DNA of 64,000 nucleotides from Lachnospiraceae bacterium (GCA_022483465.1 JAKVNF010000003.1:632501-696500), one strand, 5' to 3'; shown: positions 53,539 through 63,389, numbered from the stretch's first letter. Made by a program: numbers and translations. The notes: generated by a model not told the origin, from the letters alone.

Positions 53539-53586
53539 CACAGAGCGGAGAATGCCTGATTTTACGGCGTTCTCCGCTCTATTTTG
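53539..53586 (+). terminator. Intrinsic terminator after rpoC
   Basis: agagcggagaatgcctgattttacggcgttctccgctctatttt. Confidence 0.8.
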
Positions 53587-53645
53587 TATTGTGTGAAAAC
53601 TCAAGACTGAAGTAGGTATATTCATAATATATTATACATTTTCTC

Positions 53646-53674
53646 TTGACATTGCACCATATAAGTTATATACT
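53646..53674 (+). promoter_or_regulatory. Near-consensus sigma-A promoter driving the IS66-associated small ORF
   Basis: TTGACA (53646-53651), 17-nt spacer, TATACT (53669-53674), bracketed by the inverted repeat AGTAGGTATA / TATACCTACT. Confidence 0.75.
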
Positions 53675-53701
53675 AAGGTATACCTACTAAGGAGGTGCGC
53701 A

Positions 53702-54070
53702 ATGTCAAGTATCGTTTATCTCACAAACAAGACGACCGGCATAAAATACGCGTATGAATCTGAATCGTTCAGAGATCCGGTCACGCACAAGCCGAAGAAC
53801 AAACGAAAACTCATTGGAAAAGTGGATGCCAATGGGAACATCATCCCGACGGAGCCTCATGGCCCACGGCGGAGGAAGACAACACAGACTTGCACATCAG
53901 AGACAGCAAAACCGCCTGTGGATGAAGCGTCAGAACTGCGTCAGGAGATCATTCAACTAAGGCTCCAGATCAAGGATTTGACGGATCAAAACAAACAGCA
54001 GGAAAGGCAGCTCGAACGACTGAAAGCACTGATTGCTTCTATGTCGGAAGTCTTTACCATGAGGGAATAA
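53702..54070 (+). CDS. Small IS66-associated protein (beta-rich N-terminus, coiled-coil C-terminus)
   Basis: YAYESESFRDPVTHKPKNKRKLIGKVDANGNIIPT resembles the ORF at 58066-58443; immediately precedes a tnpC. Confidence 0.6.
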   Translation: MSSIVYLTNKTTGIKYAYESESFRDPVTHKPKNKRKLIGKVDANGNIIPTEPHGPRRRKTTQTCTSETAKPPVDEASELRQEIIQLRLQIKDLTDQNKQQERQLERLKALIASMSEVFTMRE

Positions 54071-54088
54071 CAGCCGACGGACACGGAG

Positions 54089-54782
54089 ATGGCAGCGATG
54101 TATTCATTCAACGGAACACTCACGCGTAACAGCGAAATCGCAAAACTGAAACAGATCATTGCGATGTATGAGTCCGAAGACCCGCACGCTGCCTTCCGGG
54201 CTGACTGCAACCGAAAGGTCAAACTCGCAAACAGCCGACAGGAAAAAGCCGAGACCAACTGGCGGAAAGCACTGGAAACAGCAAAGAATCTGCAGAGCAG
54301 GTTAAGTCAGTCATTACGGGAAAACCGCAAGCTCTCAGAGCAGTTGAGAACAATCGGGATGAAGCGGGAATCCGCGGAAAGAAAGGCCGCAAACCTGCAG
54401 GAACTTCTGAGCAGACGAGGTCAGAAAATTGAAGAACTTCAGGCGCACAACAATGAACTGAAAAAGGTCATTGCGGACAAGGACAGACAGCTGAGAGAAA
54501 AGCAGGACACAATCGATGAGCTGCGGGCTATGGTCAGGCATCTCGAGGACAAAATCAATCGGGATGGAACGGACAGCGGAACGCCGACATCACAGACGCC
54601 CAGGAACAAGAAAAAAGTAATTCCCAACCTGCGCCCGACAACAGGGAATCACAAAGGAGGCCAGCCGGGGCACGCAAAATCAGAGATGCCGGCTTTTGAT
54701 CCAGAACAGGCTACCGATACCACAACACATGAGCTGAAAGAAGATGAGAAAAAGTGCAGCGTATGTGGCGGAGATCTCATAG
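54089..54782 (+). pseudogene. IS66-family TnpC transposase, N-terminal part, truncated in its zinc-binding region
   Basis: Coiled coil LLSRRGQKIEELQAHNNELKKVIADKDRQLREKQDTIDELRAMVRHLEDKINR, NHKGGQPGHAKSEMPAF, CSVCGGDLI then abrupt change of sequence. Confidence 0.75.
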
Positions 54783-55010
54783 TGTCATGCGGCACGTTGC
54801 CAGCGGCGCAAACGGCAGTTTAATTTCGGTGTTCTCTCCGTTGGGATTGTGCCAGACCGTAACCTGCGGCACACTCTGAGCAGAAATGCGGCATGATCCT
54901 GCCAGGTCTCTTACCAGTTCCGCGCCGGTGCCTGTTATTAAGGCGAGATACGGAAAAAGGCCGCAGAGAGATCCCCTCCTCACGGTCTTTTGATCTGTTC
55001 TTCTGCTTCT

Positions 55011-55398
55011 TCATCCGAGCTGCCGGTTATTTGCGGCGGCCATGATAACTTCAGCGTCGATGACCTTTTTATCCATCTGGGCGCCGATAGTCAGGGCATC
55101 CGTCATCAGCGTATCGATGACCCGGGGATTACCCTGCGACAGGGAATGGACTGACGCCATAGCAGCATCGTCAATAATGGAATCGGCTCCTCCGGCGACA
55201 TGGATCTTATGCCGCACATATGCCGGGATCTCATCTGCAGTGAGCCCCTTAAAGTCATAGTGAACAGTGATCCGCTGACGGATCGCTTCGTGGATGGGAA
55301 GAGAGAGCTTTATGTTCAGCTGGGATTCTCCCACAAGGATGAGTGTGAAGCAGTTCAGGGAATCGTATCTGAAGTTCATGATCATCTTCAGATCGTTC
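55011..55398 (-). pseudogene. ExeA-like AAA ATPase, C-terminal half (split by IS66 element)
   Basis: LKMIMNFRYDSLNCFTLILVGESQLNIKLSLPIHEAIRQRITVHYDFKGLTADEIPAYVRHKIHVAGG...SLSQGNPRVIDTLMTDALTIGAQ continues exactly from ...ELSTSILND at 59584. Confidence 0.85.
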
Positions 55399-55837
55399 GT
55401 AAGCATAACAACCAGCGTACGCTGACGAAACCTGCGTGAGGCGTTATCATTAAGGGGGAGGGTTCCAGTTGAAACCGCAAATACTTCAGAGATTCGCGGT
55501 TGACAGTGGAGGTGAATCTCTTTGCAGATGTATTGCTTTCGGCCTACGCATCTCCTGGGAATGAACTGCGCAGGTTCGGATCTGGACTGCAGGTACGTCG
55601 GTTGTGATGGGGCGTCTCCGTGTACCTGGATAGGTTGGGCATCCGGGTCCCAGTCTCCTGTCACCCTGAAGCGATGGATCCAGACACAAGAAAGTCCGGC
55701 ATGGCGATTCCTCAGGTGGGAACAATACCATGCCGGACGGTCAATTCTGCAGTTTCACTTATGCGACTGCAAGTGGCCGATGCCTGCCTGTTCGGCAGAC
55801 GTCGGCTACTCGGGTTGTTCTGTTTGTCAGGAGGTTA

Positions 55838-58069
55838 TCATGCTGCCGGGTATGGGCCGACCACCTTTCCATCTCGCATCCACCGGCCATTTACCAGGAT
55901 GGGCTCTGTCTCAGATTGAAAACTGATACCTTTCCCGGCCTGTGTGGCTTCTCGCTGCTTCGCTTCGTACGCCCTGTATTCTTCAGACCAGCACATCATC
56001 TTTGGAAGATATTCATCTGGGTTGTCTCCCCGCCTCTGATGCTTGGGTATCTCGATGAGGAGATACTGGAAGTAGTACTCCGGATCGGCATCATTCAATT
56101 CCGCTGTTGTTGCGATGGAGTTCGCAATCATGCGGTCGGTGGCACCTTCATCTGAATACGAAAAGAGACTGCTGTTTCTTTGCAAAGCAATCCTACGGAT
56201 GTTTCTTTCGCAGTAAGTGTTGTCCGCAGGTACGTTAGAATCGTAGAGGAAGCTGTCGATGTGACCGCCTTTCTTGCAATCCTCAAAGTAGTTCATCGCC
56301 TTGCGCATCGTCGCGGTCATCGTTACTCGTTTTGATGGATCAGAGGAAGTACCATGCAGCGAGGCCTGATAGGCCTCCTCATACTCACAGACGTACTGCC
56401 AGGCCAGATCCAGGTGCGGCTTTACGTTTTTGATTCTTCCAGCAACCCGCTCCTCTCCGGACAGGCGCTTGAGCTTCGTATCCTCGCTCTCGGCAAGGCT
56501 GATCTCGCGCAGGATTTTCCATTCCCAGGTCTGTGCCAGCTGTTTTCTGCCCTCCTCCGTTTTCATGAGGTCTTTTGAGGCCATCTTCACAATAAGCCAG
56601 GCAAGAAAGAACGGCCTTCTCAGATGCGCAAGGCAGAATGAGACCACGATCTTTCCTTCAGACTTGCGCTCCAGTTCCGGATATGCAGCATACTTGTCGT
56701 TCTTGCATACGACAGATGCATTTCCTGTCACTGTCGTAGGATCGGGCTCCGTTTCCTGTTCCGGCGGAGTTGTCTGGCCTGCGGTATCCGAACGATCCGC
56801 GTCCTTATCCGGAAGAAAGTCTGCAAACAGTCCATCCAGAAATGACTCAGCCCTGGAGGGATTGAAGAAATATGCGGCAGCCTTGGGGCCTTCCCGCAGC
56901 TCACTTGTAATCAGCAGCCAGATATAGGACTTTTCTCCCGGCTTCTCAGCATCATAGATAGATCTCCAGGTGGTTTCATCCATCTGAATGTACTTGCCTG
57001 TTATGATGAAGCTGACGAGATAATCGAAGACGGGAAGCAGATATCTTGCGGCACAGGTATTGCACCAGTAAACCGTTTTCTGTGTTTTCATGGGATAGCC
57101 CATGTGACAGATCAGAGCAGCGATGCGCTTGTACGGGATGCTCATGCTGGTCAGCATGTAGTACATGAAGGCGACGATCTCCGGGGTTGCCCGGGATCCC
57201 GGCATGATATATCCCTCGCTGTAGGGCCGGTATAGCGTACGATTCACCTCATGACTGTCAGAATCGGATTTTTCTTCGTCGCTGACATCCTCTGAGTATG
57301 CGATGATTGGTTTCATGATTGTCAGCACGACGACATGAGCCTCCTCTATACTGAGTTTTTCGCTTGCTTCGAATCCCAGCTTAGATAAAGACTTTGCTTT
57401 TTCGATCATTTCCGGAGTCAGATCATCCACATCATAGCTGATTCTGTGCGGGAGATTCTGCGTATCACGCTCCCAGATGCCCGGCTTGCGCTTCTGTTTT
57501 TCCTTTGATTCATCGGGTATCGGTTTTCTCGGGGGACGGCTGCTCCGCCTGGGTTTCCTGCCTTTTTCGCCAGCTCCGCCTTTCCTGGACGGATTCTCAT
57601 CCTGAGTTTTTCCGTCACTGTCTTTCCCATTTTCGTCTGCATTGGCTGGCTCTGCAGGTTCTTCTGTCCCTGTCGTGTCTTTGGCCTGCTCTCCATCAGC
57701 GTCAGACTCTTCGGTGAGCGGATCTGTCTCCACATCCTCGCTGCCGCCTTGTGGAATCCCGGTTTCGAGTTCTTTCCCAGAGAGCTGCTCGTCCTTTTCC
57801 CCAAAGGCTCTCCTACGTCCGAGTTTGTTGTTCTCGTCCTTATTCTGCTCCTTCTGTTTGAGTTCCTCATTTTCCTTTTGCAGCGCTTTATAATCTTCAG
57901 CTGCTTTTTCAGCTGCCTTTATCAGCGCTGCAATGCGGTTCGTCTTGACGATGTCATCCACGATAACCTCACTAAAGATGTTCGAGATGTCGCTCGGACT
58001 GAAAGCGCCACACTGGTACAGGAGGTTGTACTTATGAAGTCTCTGGACAGGGATCTCGGTTTCCATCAC
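55838..58069 (-). CDS. IS66-family TnpC transposase
   Basis: IQMDETTWRSI, YIWLLITSELREGPKAAAYFFNPSRAESFLDGLF, CLAHLRRPFFLAW, NTYCERNIRRIALQRNSSLFSYSDEGA. Confidence 0.88.
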   Translation of the reverse strand: MMETEIPVQRLHKYNLLYQCGAFSPSDISNIFSEVIVDDIVKTNRIAALIKAAEKAAEDYKALQKENEELKQKEQNKDENNKLGRRRAFGEKDEQLSGKELETGIPQGGSEDVETDPLTEESDADGEQAKDTTGTEEPAEPANADENGKDSDGKTQDENPSRKGGAGEKGRKPRRSSRPPRKPIPDESKEKQKRKPGIWERDTQNLPHRISYDVDDLTPEMIEKAKSLSKLGFEASEKLSIEEAHVVVLTIMKPIIAYSEDVSDEEKSDSDSHEVNRTLYRPYSEGYIMPGSRATPEIVAFMYYMLTSMSIPYKRIAALICHMGYPMKTQKTVYWCNTCAARYLLPVFDYLVSFIITGKYIQMDETTWRSIYDAEKPGEKSYIWLLITSELREGPKAAAYFFNPSRAESFLDGLFADFLPDKDADRSDTAGQTTPPEQETEPDPTTVTGNASVVCKNDKYAAYPELERKSEGKIVVSFCLAHLRRPFFLAWLIVKMASKDLMKTEEGRKQLAQTWEWKILREISLAESEDTKLKRLSGEERVAGRIKNVKPHLDLAWQYVCEYEEAYQASLHGTSSDPSKRVTMTATMRKAMNYFEDCKKGGHIDSFLYDSNVPADNTYCERNIRRIALQRNSSLFSYSDEGATDRMIANSIATTAELNDADPEYYFQYLLIEIPKHQRRGDNPDEYLPKMMCWSEEYRAYEAKQREATQAGKGISFQSETEPILVNGRWMRDGKVVGPYPAA

Positions 58070-58443
58070 CGGGCCTCTTTGTCTACGGAAGCAAGGCTTG
58101 CGCTGGCCTTCTGAACGGCATCCTGATAGGCGCGGAGAGCCTTCCTCAGCTGTGTATTCTCATTCCGCAGAGATGCATTTGCCTCCTCCAGCTCTGTTAT
58201 TCTGGAAATCAAAGTTTTCGTCGAACCTTCAGCCCGAACAGAGTTTGCCTGCTCTGCTGGTGCGTCGGAGGCCGATGCCTGCTTTCGAACGTACTTCCTG
58301 GTGGGCACAACCTCCCCTGTAACGGGATCAAGCTTCCCGATCAGCTTCCGGTCTGTCTTGTGCTGTTTAGCCTCCTTGTCCCAATAGCTGTGTGAAGAAT
58401 AAACGTATACCGTATCCCCCTGTCTCAGATGAATGGTACCCAT
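58066..58443 (-). CDS. Small IS66-associated protein (same architecture as 53702-54070)
   Basis: VYVYSSHSYWDKEAKQHKTDRKLIGKLDPVTGEVVPTRKYVRKQ plus C-terminal coiled coil; overlaps tnpC start. Confidence 0.65.
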   Translation of the reverse strand: MGTIHLRQGDTVYVYSSHSYWDKEAKQHKTDRKLIGKLDPVTGEVVPTRKYVRKQASASDAPAEQANSVRAEGSTKTLISRITELEEANASLRNENTQLRKALRAYQDAVQKASASLASVDKEAR

Positions 58444-58482
58444 GTCAGACCTCCTGAGAGCTGCTTATCAGTTCTCAGGAGT

Positions 58483-58511
58483 ATAGTAACATATCTATAC
58501 CCTCTTGTCAA
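58483..58511 (-). promoter_or_regulatory. Sigma-A promoter for the IS66-associated small ORF, overlapped by an inverted repeat
   Basis: Minus strand TTGACA (58506-58511), 17-nt spacer, TACTAT (58483-58488); IR arms ATATCTATACCCT (58491-58503) / AGGGTATAGATAT (58521-58533). Confidence 0.7.
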
Positions 58512-58588
58512 CCGAAAATAAGGGTATAGATATCTGAATATTTATACTCCCCACTGAAGTAGCCTGAAAGTTCAAAAACCGCGTGTTT

Positions 58589-58978
58589 TCAGGATCTCTG
58601 GGATTCTGCGGCCACCTGATCAGGCATGTCGATGTGCGGGTATACTTCGCGGATGGTACCGTCAAGTGCGATTCCGCTCATGAGCTGACGGTACTGCTCC
58701 GGAGAAAGAGATCTGGCTTCGTCCGCATTCCTGGGATACTGGAATGAGTTTCCCGGCGCAAGGCGAAGCGTATAGAGCACAGTGCCGATTCCCTCGAAGC
58801 AGATCCCCTTGATCGTTCTGGCAGATCTGCCACGAAAAAGATAGAGAACTCCACGGTCCGTTGGATCCAGGTGATAGTTCAGCATGACATAAGCGGAGAG
58901 TCCATCAACGCCGCGGCGCATATCCACCCTCTTCGTGCAGAGAATGATCTTCCTGAAGCCGATGCCGTCAACAAACAT
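58589..58978 (-). CDS. IS66 Orf2 (TnpB-type accessory) protein
   Basis: CTKRVDMRRGVDGLSAYVMLNYHLDPTDRGVLYLFRGRSARTIKGICFEGIGTVLYTLRL. Confidence 0.85.
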   Translation of the reverse strand: MFVDGIGFRKIILCTKRVDMRRGVDGLSAYVMLNYHLDPTDRGVLYLFRGRSARTIKGICFEGIGTVLYTLRLAPGNSFQYPRNADEARSLSPEQYRQLMSGIALDGTIREVYPHIDMPDQVAAESQRS

Positions 58979-59486
58979 GAAAAGCCTCCTTAAGCATGGA
59001 GAGGGTCTCGCGCCGGACAGAAGAGTAGAGATAGAGCCGACAGGACCGTGTCTCCAGGATAACTTCCGGAGACACGGCAGGCCCTCCCGGCCTGCCTGGA
59101 ACAGATCCGGCATTTCCTTCTTCCGGTGTACCGGTGATCCGCGGAAGATCAGAGTGGTTCGACCGGCTGCGGGAACCCGAGTCATCAGCAGTACCCGGTT
59201 CCGAGCCTATTGTATTGACATCAGGGCGTGCCTGTCCGTTTACGATGTCGGTGATGTCTACGAAGTTCTCTGTCTCTGGCACTGAACCAGAGGATGCCTT
59301 CCTGTTACTGGCGTCCGTCTCCCTGATCACGTTTTTCCAGTAGTAGAAGAGTGAGGCGTTGATCTCATGCTCCCTGCACCATTGTGCAATCGACATCAGC
59401 TTCGTTTCTCTGTTCTCGTACGCATTGATGATCGGCCTCCAATAGCGAAGCTTCTCCTCACGAACCATCTGCTGTCTCTTGTCCAT
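58968..59486 (-). CDS. IS66 TnpA-type accessory protein
   Basis: YWRPIINAYENRETKLMSIAQWCREHEINASLFYYWKNVIRE (HTH). Confidence 0.8.
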   Translation of the reverse strand: MDKRQQMVREEKLRYWRPIINAYENRETKLMSIAQWCREHEINASLFYYWKNVIRETDASNRKASSGSVPETENFVDITDIVNGQARPDVNTIGSEPGTADDSGSRSRSNHSDLPRITGTPEEGNAGSVPGRPGGPAVSPEVILETRSCRLYLYSSVRRETLSMLKEAFHVC

Positions 59487-59583
59487 AAAAAAGCCTCCTC
59501 TGTAGAACGCAGCTAGTAGTTTCCTAGCCTCATTCTACAGAAGAGGTTGATCCGGGTCATGGTACGTCCGTTGTTACGCTTAC

Positions 59584-60016
59584 GATCGTTCAGGATCGAG
59601 GTGGAGAGCTCCTGCGCTTCATCTATCGCAAGGATCAGCGGCTGCCTCTTCTCTTTGTACAGGTAATAGATCTGCTCTTGGATCGCCTTGAACAACGCCG
59701 GTTTGCTGCCTTTCTGGCTGACGCCAAGGATGCCGCAGAACTCTTTATAGAAATCTGTGACGCCTACGGTGGACAGGCAGATGTAAGCCATGTGGTACAG
59801 GTTTGGGTTGAGTCCGGCGGCGAAGCAGCGCAGGACAAAGGTCTTGCCCATCCCGGGACGCGCGGTAAAAACGCCGATCCCACGCACGTCCTTGAGATAA
59901 TTCAGGCGGCTAGTCATTTCTTTGAAATCCGAGGACTCGAAATGATCCCTTTCCTTCAGTGACTGCTTGTCGAACGGATTGCAGGTAAGCCCGTAGTACG
60001 CTGTAAAACTGCTCAT
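59584..60016 (-). pseudogene. ExeA-like AAA ATPase, N-terminal half (Walker A/B), split by IS66 element
   Basis: MSSFTAYYGLTCNPFDKQ, TARPGMGKTFVLRCFAAGL (Walker A), PLILAIDEAQELSTSILND (Walker B). Confidence 0.88.
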
Positions 60017-61284
60017 GATGCATCTCCGATCTTCGCGTAGTCGATCGTGATGTTATCACGCTTCGTGTGGCAGTTCTCTACACGGTTGGTCTGACGGATC
60101 GGGAAGCGCTTTTTATCGTAAAGGATGAAGGCTGTGCTCATGTCGCTGGGCTGGAAGCGGATCTCAACGCTCTGCCCGATGAACTGCATGGGCACGTCGT
60201 AACTGACTTTATCGATGGAGACAGTGGCATCTTTCTTCACGCGTCGGTTGATCCGGTTGAGAAAACATTCATCCAGCCATTCCTGTGAGGCAGGAGCCTT
60301 GATCTGGTCCTTTGTCTTCAGGTACCGGTCCATGGGCGTACAGCCGATCCCGGAATGGAAGGAAGTGTTATAAGAACGCATATATTCCCTGAGCATGCCG
60401 TTGAACTGCGCCAGGGAGTGGATGGACTCCATATCCAGCTTGTACAGCCAGGTCTCCTTGAGTGTTAACCAGCTGCGCTCGATCTTCGCTTTGGAGGCGC
60501 CGTCGCGTACTCTTGTGTGGAGCAGTACAACGCCGAGGCTGCCGCAGATGAGGGAAAGCTGTTCATTGGCATAGGAACAGCCGTTATCGACGTAGAGCTT
60601 TGAAGGGATGCCGTAGGCTGCGATGGCGTCTTTGAATACTTTCTGGAAGTTGGCGGCATTGTCACTGTAGAACAGTTCGCCGCCGACGAGGAGCCTCGAA
60701 TGGTCATCGATGATCATGATGGCATAGACGCGGCGGACCTGCCCGTCCTCGGTGATGTGCGGCAGGTAACAGGTATCAGCCTGCCACATACGCCCGAAAG
60801 CGTCCTCCTCGAACTGTTTGCGGTCCCGTACGTTGGGATTTCTGGCCGACTTGAGATCGTTACGTCTGATGAAGCGCTGGACAGAGCAGACATTGACTTT
60901 TGAGGAGAGAAGACCGTTGCCAACAAGGTGGTGATAGATCTGTGTGGCGTTCAGCCTCGGAAACTTCTCCTTGACCTTGTAGATCTCCTCGATGGCCGCA
61001 TCAGAGAGCGCTCTGGCAGAACCTTTGTCAGAACGGGCCTGGGGCATCAGTGCATCATAACCACCACGTTTGTACATCGATGCCCACTTTTCAACGGTCT
61101 TGTAGCTGTATGTCACAGCAGTTCCGTCTGGAAGCTTCAGCGGTTTTTCCGTGATCCGTTTGTAATACTCCGTGGCACTGGCATCAGAATAAAGCCCCTG
61201 GATTACAGGAGCGATCAGTGCGAAACGGAACTGGGCAACAGCAGTAGCTTTTGCGAGTTCATCATTAGCATAAATATTATTCAT
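60013..61284 (-). CDS. DDE integrase/transposase (Mu/IS481/TniA-like rve core)
   Basis: N-terminal HTH; DDE residues in RMWQADTCYL, KLYVDNGCSYANEQL, SKAKIERSWLTLKETW; overlaps ATPase start (ATGA). Confidence 0.88.
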   Translation of the reverse strand: MNNIYANDELAKATAVAQFRFALIAPVIQGLYSDASATEYYKRITEKPLKLPDGTAVTYSYKTVEKWASMYKRGGYDALMPQARSDKGSARALSDAAIEEIYKVKEKFPRLNATQIYHHLVGNGLLSSKVNVCSVQRFIRRNDLKSARNPNVRDRKQFEEDAFGRMWQADTCYLPHITEDGQVRRVYAIMIIDDHSRLLVGGELFYSDNAANFQKVFKDAIAAYGIPSKLYVDNGCSYANEQLSLICGSLGVVLLHTRVRDGASKAKIERSWLTLKETWLYKLDMESIHSLAQFNGMLREYMRSYNTSFHSGIGCTPMDRYLKTKDQIKAPASQEWLDECFLNRINRRVKKDATVSIDKVSYDVPMQFIGQSVEIRFQPSDMSTAFILYDKKRFPIRQTNRVENCHTKRDNITIDYAKIGDAS

Positions 61285-61344
61285 AGTACTCTTACCTCCT
61301 GATGGCTGTATCCTAAATCAGGCAGGAGGCCGGAACTATTCACA

Positions 61345-62690
61345 CCTTAGGATCTGCGCGTAAATAATTTAAGCAATATATTGCGATTTCATCTCCCATT
61401 TCGTATTATGGGTGCATGAGCGATGAAGATATCCTTAAAAAGCGAATAACCGGTGTCATGTCCCTCCTTAATGAGAAGCAGAGGAGGCAGTATCTTGCCT
61501 ATGAAGCTGAGTCCCTCGGACGCGGTGGCATTTCAAAAGTCAGCCAATTATCAGGTGCGAACAGGAATACGATTGCCGTTGGATTGAAGGAAATTCATTC
61601 CGGGAATCCAGAGGCTGATCGTGAAATCCAGCAGGAGGATTCCGGACGCATCCGTAAAAAGGGTGCCGGAAGAAAACCAATTACGAAATCTCAGCCGGGT
61701 ATTGAAGAGGCTCTGCTGAAGCTGGTAGAGAACGACAGCTATGGCAATCCCGAGACTCCTCTTCTCTGGACATCCAAAAGTACACGGCAACTGGCTCAGG
61801 AGCTCACAGAGCAGGGATATCAGATCGGCCCTACTTCGGTCCGCGAGTTACTGGCCGTAAATGGGTACAGCCTGCAACAAAATCAGAAAAACAAGCAGGT
61901 TGGCGAGCCATCGCCGGACCGGGATGCCCAATTCAGACATATCAATGAGACCTGCCTGGCCTACATGACCAACGATGAACCAGTGATTTCCATCGACTGT
62001 AAGAAAAAGGAAAACATCGGCAATTTCAACAACAATGGTGTCGAATATGCTCCAAAAGGCACCCCTACACAGGTATTGGATCACGATTTTCCGCTGCCTG
62101 AGAAAGGCAAGGCAATTCCATATGGTGTTTATGATCTCTCACAAAACGAAGGTTTCGTAAATGTTGGTATCACCTCAGATACTGCAGAATTTGCGGTAGC
62201 CTCCATACGTATGTGGTGGGAGGAAATGGGCAAAACACGGTATCCAAATGCAACTAAACTTTATATCACAGCAGACGGTGGCGGCAGTAACGGAAGCCGT
62301 AATCGCCTGTTTAAGGTCGAATTGCAAAAGCTCGTAAACGAGATAGGTATTCCGATAGAGGTTTCCCACTTCCCACCAGGAACATCAAAATGGAACAAGA
62401 TTGAGCACCGCATGTTCAGCCAGATCAGCAAAAACTGGCGCGGCAGGCCGTTGGAAACACTGGCTGTCATCATAAACCTTATAGCGAATACAACAACAGA
62501 AAAAGGTCTTGTGATCAAGTGCGGGCTTGATTCCGGTACGTACACGACTGGGATCAAGGTCACAGATGAGGAGCTGGGACAAGTGAACATCATTCGTAAT
62601 GCGTTTCGGGGAGACTGGAATTATGTCATCGCTCCAGCTATTTATTCCCAGTAGAATACGCATGAGTTAATTGCGCGCAGTTTCTTATGG
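61345..62690 (+). mobile_element. ISAzo13-family insertion sequence (boundaries approximate)
   Basis: Imperfect TIR ggatCTGCGCGtAAaTAAttt / rc gaaaCTGCGCGcAAtTAActc flanking the transposase; possible TTA TSD. Confidence 0.75.
61416..62654 (+). CDS. ISAzo13-family transposase
   Basis: RGGISKVSQLSGANRNTIAVGLKEI, ISIDCKKKENIGNFNNNGVEY, YITADGGGSNGSRNRLFK, SHFPPGTSKWNKIEHRMFSQISKNWRGRPLE. Confidence 0.9.
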   Translation: MSDEDILKKRITGVMSLLNEKQRRQYLAYEAESLGRGGISKVSQLSGANRNTIAVGLKEIHSGNPEADREIQQEDSGRIRKKGAGRKPITKSQPGIEEALLKLVENDSYGNPETPLLWTSKSTRQLAQELTEQGYQIGPTSVRELLAVNGYSLQQNQKNKQVGEPSPDRDAQFRHINETCLAYMTNDEPVISIDCKKKENIGNFNNNGVEYAPKGTPTQVLDHDFPLPEKGKAIPYGVYDLSQNEGFVNVGITSDTAEFAVASIRMWWEEMGKTRYPNATKLYITADGGGSNGSRNRLFKVELQKLVNEIGIPIEVSHFPPGTSKWNKIEHRMFSQISKNWRGRPLETLAVIINLIANTTTEKGLVIKCGLDSGTYTTGIKVTDEELGQVNIIRNAFRGDWNYVIAPAIYSQ

Positions 62691-62727
62691 AATAAGAGCC
62701 ATCAGCGGCGATAGAGGGTGTGGCCTG

Positions 62728-63303
62728 TCAGGAGTATGCCGGATTCCTGTGCAGCTGCAGGAATGAGGTAGCTGCCCTGAGAAAGAATGCGTGCAGGAAG
62801 GAAGAGAGATGCGGCTGATGATCGATGGATCTCAGAAAGTATGAGGGATCACTGTCCCGGCTGCGCAGGAGCCCCAGCCAGAGCTCTCGGTGTGCCAGAA
62901 AGACACGCTTCCACCGGTACAGGGTCGGCGCGGCGATGCAGAAGTCCCGACAGATCTGTGCTACGGTGCGGCTGTGGCGGAAATAGGCCTTCAGGACCGT
63001 GAGGATGAACCGCAGGGTGTACTGGGAGTAGGGAATGAGTGTGTCTTTCAGGAGAGCATGGGTATGCCCACAGGTACATCTGACTCTGGGGACAGCGACC
63101 TGGAGTTCGTATATCTTTCCCCGATACACATCCACAACGTAGCGCTTGTAGCTGCCGTGGGGCTGATACATGCCTCTGGCGCGGCAGGCCGGGCAGTTGA
63201 CAAGCGAAAGGTCTGGGAGTTCATCTCCGGGGTATGTGAACAGAAGATCATCTGGCTCTGAGATCCTCTGGGTATTGCAAAGTAACGAAATTCTCCTTAT
63301 CAT
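62728..63303 (-). CDS. Zinc-ribbon/HTH protein (DUF6431-like) of the ExeA/integrase transposon
   Basis: CPACRARG...CTCGHTHAL zinc-binding pairs then RFILTVLKAYFRHSRTVAQICRDFCIAAPTLYRWKRVFLAHRELWLGLL HTH. Confidence 0.65.
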   Translation of the reverse strand: MIRRISLLCNTQRISEPDDLLFTYPGDELPDLSLVNCPACRARGMYQPHGSYKRYVVDVYRGKIYELQVAVPRVRCTCGHTHALLKDTLIPYSQYTLRFILTVLKAYFRHSRTVAQICRDFCIAAPTLYRWKRVFLAHRELWLGLLRSRDSDPSYFLRSIDHQPHLSSFLHAFFLRAATSFLQLHRNPAYS

Positions 63304-63389
63304 AATGTTAGCTTTACGTATATGTGGGACGGTGGTGTGTTCACTGGCAAGGTGAGAGCCCGGCGGTTCGCATTGCGTACATAGTGCTT

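Larger units (their letters stand above)
55399..59583 (-). mobile_element. IS66-family insertion sequence (4185 bp), TSD GATCGTTC
   Basis: TIRs GTAAGCATAACAACCAGCGTAC / rc GTAAGCGTAACAACGGACGTAC; 8-bp duplication GATCGTTC at 55391-55398 and 59584-59591. Confidence 0.93.

Noticed and set aside
54777-55014. Small minus-strand ORFs (64-68 aa) overlapping the ATPase stop
   Set aside because: Two overlapping frames both open; neither has a recognisable domain, and the region also holds the putative transposon end repeats.
55440-55838. ORFs in the non-tnpC right part of the IS66 element (e.g. 55486-55731, 55522-55926)
   Set aside because: Short, overlapping on both strands, no clear homology; may be IS66 terminal non-coding sequence.
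53485-61345. Shared ACTATTCACA at about 53489 and 61333 as possible element ends
   Set aside because: Only a 10-bp match with no matching flanks or TSD; could be chance.
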